Assembly (NCBI GenBank): GCA_022478985.1
Contig: JAKSZP010009602.1
Location: forward strand, 19,963 to 83,962
Origin: Massospora cicadina
Taxonomy: Eukaryota > Entomophthoromycota > Entomophthoromycetes > Entomophthorales > Entomophthoraceae
DNA: 64,000 nucleotides
Reading direction: 5' to 3'
This document shows, piece after piece, positions 43,209 to 55,639 of this stretch. The first letter of the stretch is position 1. The number at the start of each line of letters is the position of its first letter. Made by a program: the position numbers and the translations under genes. Under the pieces are notes generated by a model that saw only the letters and a list, made by a program, of their open reading frames with translations, was not told the DNA's origin and did no database searches.

Positions 43209-44560
43209 GAATGGAACCTTCTGTGAAGGTGTTTGAGTCTATCCACTATCTAATAAAGCAGCATAAAGATGTAAAGAAGAAGTCATGAAGCTGCACTTGT
43301 TAGTCAGAAACATGAAGACTTACAAACAAGCTTAAGTTAAGGGAATCTGGACTAAGTTATTGGGACTCAAAGTTACAGCTTTAGATTCCATATCTCAAAA
43401 GCATAGAGAAGGATTAACAGACCAACTTGCCAAGCTAGAGGGTATTATAATGAAGCAGGGCTAAGACATGATTAAGCACAAGATCAAGCTATGCTGTTAG
43501 TAAAAACCATGGACAATAATAATGACCAAATTTTCCAGCTGACCAAGGAACTGGAGGAACTACAGCGGAAGTACTTAAAATTGAAGGCATGGAAGTCTGA
43601 CCGCAAGAAGTGGGTAAAAACCATCACAACATGCTATTAATGCTAGAAGGGGACACTGGCCATGGTCACGAGGATCCTGAATGTAGATCCGTTTTTCTCA
43701 AGAAAAGTTCCTCATCTGGGGATGACAGTTACACTGAATCTAGTTGATGCACTCTACAAAATTCGAAGAAAACCCAGAATCTTACCCTGTACAGCGCTCT
43801 TCCTCTTCCATGAAAACCACTGGATGGTGGTAAAAAATGGCAGCAATCCACCTGAGACATTGGAATAACAGATGACTCTGAAACTGCTGGAGTTTTAAAG
43901 AAACAATATCACACTTTTCTTCAAGTTGTTTGAGATGGCCATTGTGGGGTGCGGGGATCACCAGAAGGCGGTTATCATAGTAACCTGCTTTGACTCAGTG
44001 AGCCAAGAATATCATTCTGCCATGTCTAGCCACCAGCAAATGGACTTATGCAAAAGCAAAGGTTACAATCATAGTATGTTTTTCAGTCTGAAGCGCCTCT
44101 ACAACCAGAAGCAGGAGTTCCTCAGCATCAAGTTCCAAAGAGATGATTCTATCAAAACCTCTGTTAGTCACTTCTATCAGGAAGGATAGATACTTACAGG
44201 TGCGGGAGCATTAACCATTTTTGACGCCTGGAAGCCATGAAGTCAGCACTGCGAGGACATAATGAGCTTAATTTGGTCATGACCCCATGCTGACTGTAGA
44301 TACAAAAACATCTCAATTGTTCGAATTTAGGCTTGTTTGTGAGGCCATCTTTGATGTCCCAACAAGAGCTTTTACAATATCAACACTGCTTCTGTTGGTT
44401 ATGAGGGGAAATCCCTTAATAAAGAACAAGCGGGGGACAACCCTGAAAGTCAACTAAGTCTATTAAAAAAAACTCTTCAAAAGAACATGTAAAATCATAT
44501 AATTTGTTATGAATGCGGAAATTATGGCCAAATTTCGCAGTTCTGCCACACTAAACCTGA
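43209..44560 (+). pseudogene. Gag of Gypsy D
   Basis: Pieces in several frames. The frame 43926-44189 holds LFEMAIVGCGDHQKAVIIVT and QEFLSIKFQRDDSIKTSVSH, which match the gag of C and F (FLTIKFQWNETLTAF). At about 44505-44546 a knuckle reads CYECGNYGQISQFC, so the His ligand is replaced by Gln and zinc binding should be lost. An upstream frame (43662-43868) has no recognised motif. Confidence 0.65.
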
Positions 44561-44929
44561 CAAAATTAACGTGGCTGTCCTTGCCAGCACACAACTATCC
44601 TTCTCAGGAAAAGATTGGGTGGATTATATGTGGAACAGTCTACTTCCGCCTTTGCTCATGTTCCCTTTGACCAAGTTTTTGCGTTGCCCACTCATAGGCA
44701 AGGGCTCCTAATCCCAAAATGATTAAAAAGTGGCGTGACCCTATCTGAATAAGTTGCAAGCCCCAACAGCACACATAAAAGCTGATAGTCCTTTAAACAA
44801 TGTTAATATTTAAATCCCCATGGCTACCATCAAGGAATGATTCCCTGAGGTAGCCAAACAGCTTTCACAATCCTTTATTGTGGCAAAAGATACCGCCATT
44901 TATTCTGTAAACGATATTTTTTTTCTATT

Positions 44930-45380
44930 ATGATTGCACTTATGCAGATATTTGGGTTAATTGATAAAAGTTCAAGCTATCATTGACAGTGGGGCTCCAA
45001 CTAGCGTTGTATTAAAGAAATTTATGAAGAAGATAAGACTTGCCCTTGACGTAGATCATAATAAGGTTTATGGGACAATGGGCCTACACACCACTACATC
45101 TCAAGGTGCTTTAGTACCTTGCCCATATTATTTAACTCCCTTCTTGCCACCGCACCAGTCATAGTTCTGCCCAACCAGAATTATGAGATATTTATTAGCA
45201 CCAACTTCATGCGGCAGCATGGGGTCTGGTGTGATTTTACAAGCAATACCCTCAATATTTTGGGGAAAACTTTGCCATTGCTCTACCACTGGAAAGGGGA
45301 ACCATCCTCAACTAAGAAGAACGACTGCATTAGTTTGATCTATGTGGACGAAATTGTTCCTGTAAATTATTGACAGGCTG
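44930..45380 (+). pseudogene. Protease of Gypsy D
   Basis: VQAIIDSGAPTSVVLKKF gives the active site as DSG, an accepted variant of DTG. After one frameshift APVIVLPNQNYEIFISTNFM follows, equal to the AIVLPNSNYDLLIGTAFL patch of Gypsy F. The order and spacing match the family. Confidence 0.75.
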
Positions 45381-45929
45381 GCAAACGTTCCTAGCCACCA
45401 GCAAAATTGAAGAAAGTCAAAGGGATTCTTTTGATGGTGCAAATGATGACAGTTTGTGAATTCCAAGTAACAGTGCATCATTGGGACTGGCCTTACCTTG
45501 GATATTCCTGAATATCTGTATGGTAAAATTCATGAACCCTGGGAAGAAGACTGAAATGAACCCTACGTAGCACTTGGAATTTTAATCCCTGGCCACGTAA
45601 AATTCAGGTACTGGTCTCCAACCTCCTGTATAAGCCAATATGGATAGAAAAGAATCAAGTAATGGCCTTTGTTCATTTAGTCCCTACTACAAAGCTTTTA
45701 TCTTTTCAAGCCATTGATAATTTGAATGAGATATGATTACCTGATGTGCAGAATCACCAGAAGTACTCATTGTATTTGATCAAGAAAAACTGATGAGGAT
45801 CTCAGATGAACAAATGGATCATGTCCTTAAATTATTCAAATGATATTCTGGAGTGTTTGCACAAGACAATTATGATCTGGGGTGTGCCAAAAATATAGTT
45901 CACAAGGTCAACGTTGGGGATCAACTGCC

Positions 45930-46209
45930 AATTTGTATTCACCCATTTGCCATTTGCAAGAAAGTGAAGCAATAGTTGCTGAAAAGTTATTAATCCAATC
46001 AATAATGGGTTGCTGGTTCCATCCTCAAGCCCTTGCGCAAATCCAATTTTGATTGTAAAAAAGAAGGACGTATCCAACCGGGTCATTGCAGACTATCATC
46101 AGCTAAATATATAAAAAAGAACTCCTACCCACTTTCACAGATCAATGATGCTATTGATCACTTAGGAGGGGCCCAATTCTTTTTGGCGATGGATCTCATA
46201 TCTGGGTAC
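45930..46209 (+). pseudogene. Reverse transcriptase of Gypsy D, first part
   Basis: Readable parts are ANPILIVKKKDVSNRVIADY, KKNSYPLSQINDAIDHLGGA and FFLAMDLISGY. The first catalytic Asp (MDLISGY) is here. Coding stops at about 46209, where an unrelated stretch begins; it resumes at about 47150 with YWKWPIST. Confidence 0.75.
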
Positions 46210-47149
46210 TTGTCATGGTTACATGACATAATTGAGGGTACAGGTTGTAGTTAAACAAGGATGGAGTGAAGAGGCCAAAATGGTTAAGTTAGCAGGCCTC
46301 CCTGACCTAAAACATACCCTGGACCAACGCTGGGTACAGGTAAAATATGCTTAAGTTGGTCCTGGGGGTGTGCGTGATGTTTGGCCCAGAGTTACATTGA
46401 AAGCGTTAAAATGCACCAGCTTTGTTACTAATGAAGATGGTTCATTATGGTTACTTGGAGAATGGGGTATCTACCCATTTAATTCACAATATCACCAAAT
46501 CTGGAATATTTCAGCTGCAATCAATAACTCAAGTTCAGACTATTTTGAGCTATAGTACCATGACTGATGGTAGTGTGCGCTTATTGGTTTGTTTAGGCTT
46601 AGTACAACTCCCTCAGATTAATGATTCTCCCTTTTATGTATAATAATGATTCTCGAGACCAAACTTCCTTGTTGGTCAACTTGCTTAATAAAACCCCTGT
46701 TAGTTTTATGTTTTTTTTACATGGTCCCTTATGCAAACCTGTGCATGGACCTCCTCAAGGAGGTCTCAAACAATATATACATTACATTTTATCTGAACTA
46801 ATGACTGAATCTGGTGCACAACTGTGATGTTCCAGTCCCATCTAGATTGAGGCACCCAAATACCCCAATACTGATTTGCACTTGGTTATGGACTCCTCCT
46901 TGGGACCAACCAAGTTATGTTGTTTTTTTTGGTTATATAGTTATCTATTCTGTATTGTACACCCTATCTCTGGGTCCTCTGTGCTCTGGCACCTTCCAAG
47001 GTGCCATGTTCCCACTCTTACTAGCAACTAATTTTTTTGTGGCGTGGCTGTGTAATCCACACCACCTCACTGGGAATGAGAGTTACAGAAACTCTCTTGA
47101 AAGTAATGGAAAATTGACCTTCCTAGAAAAGATCAAGAAGATGCGCAGT
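46210..47149. other. Unidentified 0.94-kb intruder in Gypsy D
   Basis: The sequence splits the conserved GYW of the reverse transcriptase: left flank ..gggtac, right flank ..ttattactgg. At most a three-base repeat (tac) is seen. The left end can fold (gtcatggttacatgac). Inside are short open stretches, such as 46370-46555 with TNEDGSLWLLGEWG and 46621-46827, none recognised. It has no LTR, terminal inverted repeat or A-rich tail. It could be filler DNA from repair or a mobile element I do not know. Confidence 0.6.
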
Positions 47150-47640
47150 TATTACTGGAAATGGCCTATATCAACTGACGCAAATGCCCCAAGGTCTTTG
47201 TAATGCGCCAATGACGTTTCAATAAGCCATGGATATCGTATTAGAAAATCTGAAGTTGTTGTGAATTATCATCTACTTAGATGACATCAATGCCTTATGC
47301 TGCACCTTCACGGATCACCTTGAGCATTTAGAAGAGGTCTTCAAAAACTAGCTGTGGCAAATCTGAAAATAAAGCTGCAGAAATGTTATCCCTTTATATA
47401 CCAAATCAGTTATCTGGGGTTCATTGTCAACACTAATGGGCTAAGCCCTCAAAAACAAGGTTGAGCCAATTTGGGCCATGTCCCAACTGACAAGTGTTAA
47501 TGATGTGCAGGAATTTTTAGGGATGGTCAGCTATTATTACTAATTAATTGAGAATTTTTCTTCTATCAGTGAGCCTCTTTTTCGGTTGGTGAAGGATCCC
47601 AAGAGGGGGTTAATATGTAAATGAGGAAGCACAGAACTCG
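47150..47640 (+). pseudogene. Reverse transcriptase of Gypsy D, second part
   Basis: It resumes YWKWPIST, then LCNAPMTFQ with a stop, and IIIYLDDINALCCTFTDHLE, which contains an intact catalytic YLDD at about 47273-47284. The thumb part DVQEFLGMVSYYY precedes a stop. Despite YLDD the frame has several stops. Confidence 0.72.
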
Positions 47641-48080
47641 TTTGACAAACTTAAGATGTACCTGATGACTTAACCAATATTGTGGTATCCAAATTTTGAT
47701 CAACCTTTCATTATTCAAACTGATGCATACTTTATGACAATTGATGTCATGTTGAGTCAGGAGGACGAAATAAGTGATGAACACCTGGCAGCATATGAAA
47801 GTCATACTCTGAGTAAGCAGGAATGCAACTATACTGTAACTGAGTGGGAATGCCTTGTGGTATTATATGCCTGTAAGCAGTTTTGGACATATATTCATGG
47901 TGTCCATTTTACTGTGGTGACCGATCACTCCTCTCTGAGATGGCTGCACAACCTCAAAGAGACTGAAGAGAGGTTGGCGAATGGGTTCTTAAGTTAAAAA
48001 CATATGACTATGAGATAGTACACCAAGCAGGGACATCACACCAAAATGCTGATGAGCTGTCACTATACCCTGCGTTTTAG
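47641..48080 (+). pseudogene. RNase H of Gypsy D
   Basis: The open frame 47680-47997 shows FIIQTDAYFMTIDVMLSQ (first Asp), VTEWECLVVLYACKQFW (Glu) and VVTDHSSLRWLHNLKE (Asp). Then, in a shifted frame, YEIVHQAGTSHQNADELS holds the last Asp. This is the best-kept domain of D, with all four acids in place. Confidence 0.8.
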
Positions 48081-48229
48081 TTTTGAAAATGAAGCTGATG
48101 CGTTGTATGAAAAGATGCTCAGCGAGGCTACCAGAGACCAGCTACCTGAAATTCAGAAGGCTCTCAACAAAGAAATGGAAATATGAAGCTTATCAAGGGG
48201 AAATTGTATAAAATCATCAGGGAAAAATC

Positions 48230-49290
48230 CCTATCATACCCAAGACCCTCTGAGCGCACTGCAAAACATTACTGCGGCTCATAAAGTAACCAGCCATGGG
48301 GGCCTAGGGAAGACTCTGTAACAGGTTCAATGGGAGTATTACTGAAAATCCCTTTAACTTTGATGTCGTGAATACCTTAATTGTTGCGCCATGTGCCAGG
48401 TGCACAAGCCCTTAAAGAAAGCTACAACTTTTCAGCTAGTAGAGCCTGGGTTCGCGTGGCATACTATATCCATCAACCTTGTAGAACCATTGGCCCTGTG
48501 TACCTTAAAGTTGATATGTCATTATAGCAATTGACCACCTAACTCATTGGGTAAAAATGAAGGCTATTGCTAAAGTAGATGCCAGTAGTACTTCCAAGTT
48601 CATAATAGAGCAGTTACTTTAAAGCATGGCTGCCCTCAGGTTATTATACCGTATAATGGAAGCAATTTTACCACTCACATCATCCTGAAATTGAATGAGA
48701 TAATGGAAATTAAGGGAGTACTGATGACGCTCTAGTATTTAGAGACCAATGTGATGGTTGAATGGTCAAATTGGACTCATTCTACTACCTTGAAGAAGCT
48801 TGTAACTGAGAAACCTTACAGCTGGGTAACCTATTTGTTGGCTGCAACTTTTGCCTATAATTTAAGTTATCATTCATCAATGAGGAAATCCCCTTTTCAA
48901 TTGCTTTACGGCAACCAGGCTGGGTTGCTCCCATTTTATATTCTGTAATTGAGCTGAGTTTGGCGATGACTCCTCTCCAACTTTGGCTAACTTGACAAAA
49001 GTCCTGATTGGGTTATAGTCCTCAGCCTATGCTAACACTCTTGAATGGGAACTTAAAGCCAAGTAATATGAGGATATGAAATAGCCAGCTCTCCCAACTT
49101 TCATAATTGGTGATCAGGTTGACTTTTGTGATACTCATGGTTTCAGGCGCCAAAACAAGTTAGATCAGTAATGGATTGATCCATTTGAAGTCATTGATAA
49201 GTTAGCCTTTGATGCCTATAAATTTAAAGACCTCTCCAATGGCAATATAATTAATTGAGTGCATGCTAAATTCTTATGAGCATGCTAATA
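48230..49290 (+). pseudogene. Integrase of Gypsy D
   Basis: The zinc part is AAHKVTSHGGLGK and CCAMCQVHKP. The core has lost the first Asp (ISINLVEPL where A has SIDVMGPL) and the second (IPYNGSNFTTH where others have TDNGTNFTSH); the Glu remains in NVMVEWSN. The frame 48751-48948 then gives WVTYLLAATFAYNLSYHSSM and SPFQLLYGNQAG. The end VHAKFL with stops is near 49262-49276. Two of three catalytic acids are gone, so integration is impossible. Confidence 0.78.
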
Positions 49291-49593
49291 ACCGAGGAGT
49301 CAGGATTATTTTGCTATTTTTATATAGCTGTGTTACTAATATTTAAATGGTTTTCAATGGTTTCTTGAAATGTTTTTAAGCAACAAGTTACTTGGCAATG
49401 ATTGCTAATCAGTTTTTTGATGATTCATTATTATTTTCTTGGCTAATAGTGTCACTAGTATTTCTATCTTGGTTTATGTTCTTGTAATTGCCACCATTGG
49501 GTTTTCTGCCACCTCTATGCTGCAGGGGTTCAGGAAAAGGTAACTAAATTGGAAGACATGTTGAATAAGTTACTCTGGTTAAGTAGGGGTATT

Positions 49594-50176
49594 TGTTGGG
49601 AATTTAACTAGATTATGCTTTTTTCATTTTGTTCTAATATCAATGAATCAGTTGGGGATCATCCCAATATAATTTAATAGTATCAAAGATTTTAGGCTTC
49701 TGAGGAAGGGAGCTCCAAGTGAACATTTATAATTAATTTGATTATTAGGACTTCTTTTATTTGTTGGGAATGATGCCAATAGTTTACCAGCTCAAGGGAA
49801 GGATTGCATAGGCTGGGAAATTGAGTTGAAGGAAGTTCCAACCAATGGAATGCCGAAGCTGCAGTTCAATGAATGCAAAGCTATTCCCCTGGAAACAAAT
49901 GCTGATTATTATAATAGTAGAGTACTAGAATGCCAAAATATCTTATATGTATGTGATTATTTCCCTAATAAAATATCTTGAACTTGGTATACTATTTTAA
50001 CTTGTAATTGCTTTTAGTTATTATAAGACATAAGTGCCTAACTACTAAGTGAACAGCGTTCAAGTGTTAACTGAACCCTTATCAGCTCAGATTTGTGTTC
50101 CCTGTCATCATATAGGGAAGTTGTAATAAGTTAAGGATAAACCCTCACAAACCTGTGCAGTGACCACTTTTCAACA
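49594..50176 (+). repeat. 3' LTR of Gypsy D
   Basis: 583 bases from TGTTGGGAATT to TTCAACA, followed by the taagc duplication. Paired with 41439-42026. About 300 bases without recognised coding lie between the integrase end and this LTR. Confidence 0.88.
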
Positions 50177-50181
50177 TAAGC

Positions 50182-50960
50182 CACCCTTCATGACAACCTT
50201 AAAGGGTCCAACACGCATAGGCCTAACTTACAGTAGAGATGCTTCAAAATGGAGATTCTTAGCATAGACCATGACAAAGTTACCAGCCTGTACTCAGGGC
50301 CTTTGTAGCACTTACAGTCAGCATATGCTTTGTAGATCCTCAAAGCATTGACAAAACAATCCTTTACTGCCTGGTGTATGTCTCCGAGCTCTTTGGTGCG
50401 CTCATTGGAACGCTCATTGGCAGCAACAACTGTGAACTCTAGCCACGGACTCAGGTTGAAGCTGATATTATAGCCATAATTTTGAAAAAAGGACGTTCCT
50501 GTTGAGTATGAGTAAGGTTGTTATAGGCGAATTGCGCTAGTGTGAGGTTAGAAGCCTAATTGTTTTGTTCTGCGTTGGAGTAGCTACACAAGAATTGCTC
50601 AAACCTTGGTTTACCTTCTCCTTCTGTTCATAAAACTGAGGGTGAAAGGCAGTGGAGTGGCAGAAGCAGATCCCTAAAATGAACAGTAAGTCTCTCCAGA
50701 ACTGAGTAGTAATTTCTGGCCATGATTGCTGATAATTTAATTGAGGAGCCCATATAGGCAAAAGATGTGGCCTAAGAAGAGGTGGGAAGTCTGGACGGAG
50801 CTGATTGTAGTATTGAAAGGGACAAAAGGCCATCTTGGTAAAGAGGTCCACCATAAATGTTACCACATCATAACCCTGGGACAAGGGGAGTTCCACAATG
50901 AAATTTACAGACTCCAAAGTCCAAGGGTCCTACGCGGCTTGGAGGGGGACAAGCAGTCCA
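50182..50960 (-). pseudogene. Integrase of chromovirus E, core
   Basis: The minus strand begins LESVNFIVELPLSQGYDVVT, then FMVDLFTKMAFC, FWRDLLFILGICFCHSTAFH and EKEKVNQ-like sequence. These are the chromovirus patterns SMDFIVDLP, VVDRLTKMAHF, FW..L...LG and Q-TERVNQ. The first Asp is replaced by Asn (VNF), a G-to-A type change. After further frames, VMVYAKNLHFEASLL and VRPMRVGPFKVVMKGG lead to the Gypsy D insertion point; the chromodomain follows at 41438. Confidence 0.78.
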
Positions 50961-50999
50961 GCACTCTTAAGGCGATTAGGTTCTGACTGGCTGCATGCC

Positions 51000-52540
51000 A
51001 GACAGGACTTTATGAATTTAGCCCATCATTGCAATGCCCTTCCAGCTGTAAGAGCGGCGTAACAACTCAAGCATCTTGTACTTGCCAGGGTGGCCAGCAG
51101 TGGATTGATCATGGGCAACGCAAATTACCTACTTTCTCTGGGGTCATGGTGGTACCCGCCACTTGCCATTATAGAGGATAACCCCATCCAGCAGCTGGTA
51201 ACCTTTGTCCAGGGTTCACCATTTCTCTGACAGGCCTGCTTGATCTTGTCATGATCAGCTGACAGGGGTTAAAACAGCTCAAGTTGGACAGGGGTGTCTG
51301 TTTTACCTTCCAGGGGCTCCATCATTAGCAGAGTGAGGGGGTTAACAAGTGGGTTCTCTTTCACCTGTTCTGGCTTTATCAACACCTGCGTATTATGGGC
51401 GTCAACTAGTACTGGATCTGGGACAAAGGCAGGGTTCCATGATAGGGCATCTGGCAACAGGTTTTGTGTACCCTTAATGAAGTCATATTAGATTTGGACA
51501 CTGATAGGATTTCCAACCACTAGAACAAGCAAGGGGACATCTTCTTGGGGGCGCAGTAGTACACAAACACCTTTTGGTCAACAAAGACATAAAGTGCCAC
51601 TTAGTACTGTGCAAGTATTGGTGCCAGTGTTGTACAGCCTCAACAACAGCAAGGAGCTCCTTATAGTAAATGGATAGTTGAGCTGACCCTTGGACATCTT
51701 CTATAAGAATTAAGCAATGGGATGTTCCACATCGTCTGCACCTCCTTCAGTAGAGCAGCTCCCACTGCAAAGTTGAAGCCATCAATTGCAACAATAAAAG
51801 GACGGATGTGGTCTACATGCGCTAGCACCATACTGGACAGAAATATGGACTTAATGGCATGGAACGCGGAGTTGCATTCTGTATTTCAACTAAAATCTTT
51901 TTTCTAGATGCTGTGTAGAGAGGGGCAGCAATTTCTGAGAGCTGAGGGGTGAACTTTTTGAGGAAATTACACGTCCCAAGAGCTGCGTAACTCTGTGAGA
52001 GATGAGGGAGTAGCCCAATATCGGATGGCTGCTTCCCTTTCTGGGCAATCATGTGGCCATAGGAGAAGGTAATGTTTCCTAAGAACTCTAATTTGGGTTG
52101 GAAGAATTCGTACTTGCTAGCTTTGATAGAATAGTTTGCTTGTGAAATTAACTCCATATGAGGTATGAGGTGTTGGGCTTAGGATTCTGCATCTGAGGAG
52201 AAGATCAGTATGTCATCTATGTATGCTATTGCACATATTCCCATAGGGTCTCCAGGACAGCGTCAATAAAAATTTGAAAACAGGCAGGAGCGTCTTTCAA
52301 ACCAAACAGCATGACCCTAAACTGTAAGATGCCTTTATGAGTATGAAAAGTGGTCAACCACTCATTTTTTCCTTGATATGAATCTGGTTGAATGCGGTAA
52401 GGAAATTCAGCTTGCTGAACACCCTAGTATTCTCTACATAGCGGGAAGACTGCTGCTCCAGGGGGAGTAGATGGGGGTCAGGTACCGCAACAATATTCAT
52501 ATTATTATAATCAACGCAGGGATGGAATGAAACGTCTAAT
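51000..52540 (-). pseudogene. Reverse transcriptase and RNase H of chromovirus E
   Basis: From about 52510 downwards: MNIVAVPDPHLLPLEQQSS, FSKLNFLTAFNQIHIKE, FRVMLFGLKDAPACFQIFID, and the catalytic IAYIDDILIFSSDAES at about 52200-52240. KYEFFQPKLEFLGNI begins the thumb in the frame 52157-51822. The RNase H follows with FIVAIDGFNFAVGAALLKE (first Asp) at about 51780, and then becomes hard to read. The YIDD box is intact but several stops and shifts interrupt the frame. Confidence 0.78.
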
Positions 52541-52899
52541 TCCTCCAGAAATAAAAAGAGGGGAGCATACAGGCGAAATTTTTCAAGATTTAACCTTTGG
52601 AGAGTATATCATTAATTCAAAAGTCCAAGGAAGCCTCCTCCCTCAAGGGCAAGTGATAGATGGGGGAGGATATATTGACAAGATCAACACTCAACTTGTG
52701 CTCAAAGTCAACCATGGTGTGCTCAGGGTAGTGAAAGCCTTAGAGGGATCAACATGTCTGCATAAACCCATGATGCACTCAGGCAGGATAAGTTCAGGAT
52801 CAGGGGTGACAGTTGGTTGAATAGAGGCTAGGCCTACCTTGGGGAGGGGCCCATCTTCTTAAGAACGCCATGGCGCTTCCATACAGATAAGGTATGGTA

Positions 52900-54779
52900 A
52901 CTGTGACTCCTCTAGGGAACTTCACATGAATAGTAGAGTCCATGGTGTTGGTGAAGATATCAAATTGTTGCCACCAGAAAATATTCAGAATAACAAGGTA
53001 AAGCAGGTTTTTAATTGGGGAGAAGCTCTCCACAAAGTGTCCATCGCCTGCAACAAAGGGAACATATGATAGTACATGATAGCAGGGGATGGCTTAAGAT
53101 ATCCACCTTTTACAAACTGACCAACCCCTAAGGGAAGGTCCAGGGCCTCCGCAAGCTCTTGACAGATGAAGTTTTCATTAGCGCTAATGTCCAACAAAGT
53201 GAGCACTTGAAAATTATTCCCATAAGAGGAGAAAGTATTCAAGAACAAAAAGTACTCAGAGAAGGATCTGTTTTCTATGGATCCAAGGGATGATAAGATA
53301 GCTACAATCCCAGATAATGGGAGTAGGTGAGAATATCCTCAGAGGATTCAACAGAGTATGACTACACATTGCCAGTGAGTTGCCCCACAAGATTTGAACG
53401 GAGTGGGATAGCTTAACTCTCTATGATCAGCAGGAGGAAATTCTTATCACAGGAAATTACACCAGTAAGGACGGCCAAGATTCTGGAGGGGCCAGACAAG
53501 GCGAGTTTGTCTTCAATCATCTTTTCATGGACATCTACCCATTTCTAGATAGAGTCCGACAAGAAAGGTGCCTCTGGAGTAATTGTAAAGAGCTGTTCAA
53601 CCTGATTAACAGGGATAACATGTTGGAATAGGGGCATAGATTCTAGAATGGCAACAGCGTGACCATATCTAGATTAAAGTGAATGCTCTGAATTAAATGA
53701 GTTAGACTTAATAACCCCCTCTATTTTTATAGTACAAAAGCGAGGGGTACTTCATGGAGCGCAACGGTGCAGGGCTAGCAGTGAAGAGACCCCCACCTAT
53801 GACAGAGGTTTCAGTATCGCCTTCCAGCGAGCTCACTGCTGGTTCTAAATGGTATTGTAGTAGTCCAGTGGGGTGACATCCAATGTTCAGGTTGGAGGTG
53901 TCCATTACAACTAATCTCTCATCAGGATAGGACACAATAGATCCAAAACTTGAATGACATCAGGTGTACTAAGATAGATTCCCTGAGAGTACACAACAGA
54001 GAAGGAGTTATCAAGTTCCAAAATCTGAAATCCCTTGGTACAGTTAGGTTTGACAGCGCAGATGCTGTGGGACAAAATGGATGCAAGGATAGAGCACATC
54101 CCATATAAGGATAAGGGAGGGTTATCCCATATGCCAAGGACAGCCCCAGTGTTATCCAGGGACTTGTGAAGGAGGGCCATTTTCAACTGTTCAAGGAATC
54201 CAGACTTGATGCCTTCTCTTGGAACAGGCGCAAGTACTGTGCCATAGTGAGGTCTCATTGGGTCAAGTGGACAAAGGAGTTATAGTCCTAAAAGTGGCAG
54301 GGGGAACTCGCAGGGCTTAAAAAAAGTTTCCAATGCTAAGAGATTCAAGGAGGGATTTATCTGTTTAACCAGCGGAGAGTAACATAGGTGAGCTCTCTCT
54401 GAAATCTCGTGGAGAGGCAGATGGAAGAGTAAAACGTCAGCTAAGTCCTTATCTTGAGACTTATGGTGAGCCTTAAGGTATGGAAACGTGTTAAAGATCT
54501 CCTTTTTTAAATTTTTGAGTCATGAAAGTGGGATAAGGTTAAGCTGATAGTGGCAGGTACTGCAAACTATATGAGCTTCTTGAGTGAGGGGAGCCGAGCA
54601 ACACCATCAGTACACCATTTAAATAGGCAAAAACGAAGGACAGTAGGGATAAAACAGTACCAGCCCAGTGAACAGTCTTAAAGGTGAAAAACTCTGAGAG
54701 GGTTGAGCTGACTCTAGCCACCCAAAAGGAGAGGAAACTCACAGCAAAATCAAGGCTTTTCTTAGATATTGTAATGGAA
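52900..54779 (-). pseudogene. Gag and protease region of chromovirus E
   Basis: Between the 5' LTR and the polymerase. The frame 54258-53911 (115 codons, GFLEQLKMALLHKSLDNTG) and later pieces (QLFTITPEAPFLSDSIWKWV) should be gag by position, but I do not recognise gag motifs or a zinc knuckle. At about 53205-53140 the stretch VLTLLDISANENFICQELAE resembles the protease site LLDSGATSNFI with the Gly lost. No primer site beginning TGG is seen next to the LTR; the minus strand reads atatctaagaaaag there. Confidence 0.5.
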
Positions 54780-55577
54780 AGCAGAGTACAGGAGGTTGCA
54801 TTTGGGGAAGGCACCAGGTAAAAAATTCCAAAAGAGGGCAGAATGCCCAAGAAGGAGAAAGCAACATCCCAGGTCATCTTTGTCGTCTCCATATAAATTT
54901 TTGGAGCAAAATGCAGGACAAACTGAAGCAAACTATTAAGAAAAAGAGTCCCTGAGATTTGAGGGATTTTGGGTAGGTACTACGGCATAAAGTGGCAAAA
55001 TATGACGTTGCAGACTTGATAGAATAGGTCACGGCATGGGTGAAGTTTACGCTCAAAGAGAGGGGTGGACCAGAGCCTGAAACGGAGTCTGGCCATCATG
55101 GTAGGGTTTAACCAGGGTTTTAATAAAATATCCGTAAAAGTAGGGTTAAACTTAAGAAAAATACCCCAAAACTTTATTTAAATTTATCTTGGTATTTAAG
55201 AAAAGCAAAGGTATTTTTCAGCTTAAACATTGATAGAAGGGAAAGTTTTGTGATGGCTTCAAAATAATTATAAAAACCAATCTGTATCAAAAAGTTTTTT
55301 ACCTTTTAGAAAATTGAAAATTTACAAATTTGGCCAAATTCCATTACTTTATATCAGCTTATTTTCCAGATAATAGAGCTAATTTTCGCCAGATTTTCTG
55401 CCATTATGGTGCAATTTTTTCTCAGTCCTGACTGGCAAACCAGAACACATTTGTGGCCAATGACCTTAAAAAAGTCAATTATGTCCCTTAAGGGTTCTGG
55501 TCTTGACTCCAGGGGCTTCTTATGCTTGGCTTTAGTAGGGCGGTCTAATCCAGGTAAATTTGTCACTAACTGTGATA
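54780..55577 (-). repeat. 5' LTR of chromovirus E
   Basis: About 798 bases, partner of 40235-41035. The minus-strand start reads TATCACAG where the 3' LTR has TGCCACAG, two transitions at the terminus. To its right the duplication expected from the left flank is not found. Confidence 0.8.
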
Positions 55578-55639
55578 AGGTTCCTCAATATAAGTCAAAA
55601 CCTCATGAATCAGGTCCATGTGACAATCAGGCTGCACCT

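Larger units (their letters stand above)
41439..50176 (+). mobile_element. Ty3/Gypsy element D, complete but decayed
   Basis: It is flanked by perfect taagc duplications (41434-41438, 50177-50181), with LTRs of 588 and 583 bases. It holds a primer-binding site, gag with zinc knuckle, protease, reverse transcriptase, RNase H and integrase, and a purine-containing tract (aagtaggggtatt) before the 3' LTR. Two foreign pieces sit inside: a solo LTR of family M (42177-43203) near the 5' end and a 0.94-kb intruder in the reverse transcriptase. D inserted into the integrase end of chromovirus E. Many stops make it inactive. Confidence 0.9.
40235..55577 (-). mobile_element. Chromovirus E (Ty3/Gypsy with chromodomain), split by Gypsy D
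   Basis: LTRs at 40235-41035 and 54780-55577, about 800 bases each, share TGTMATGG at the left and CTAACTGTG near the right end. Between them on the minus strand are a gag/protease region, reverse transcriptase with YIDD, RNase H, integrase and a C-terminal chromodomain. Gypsy D (41439-50176) interrupts the integrase end, and the sequence on its two sides joins with a taagc duplication. Without D the element is about 6.6 kb. A purine tract (aagggtggaaagtga) precedes the 3' LTR. No clear duplication is seen at its outer ends. Confidence 0.85.

Noticed and set aside
52527..52820. Plus-strand frame of 97 codons (MKRLIPPEIKRGEHTG)
   Set aside because: The opposite strand carries the protease-to-polymerase part of chromovirus E; no domain is seen on the plus strand.
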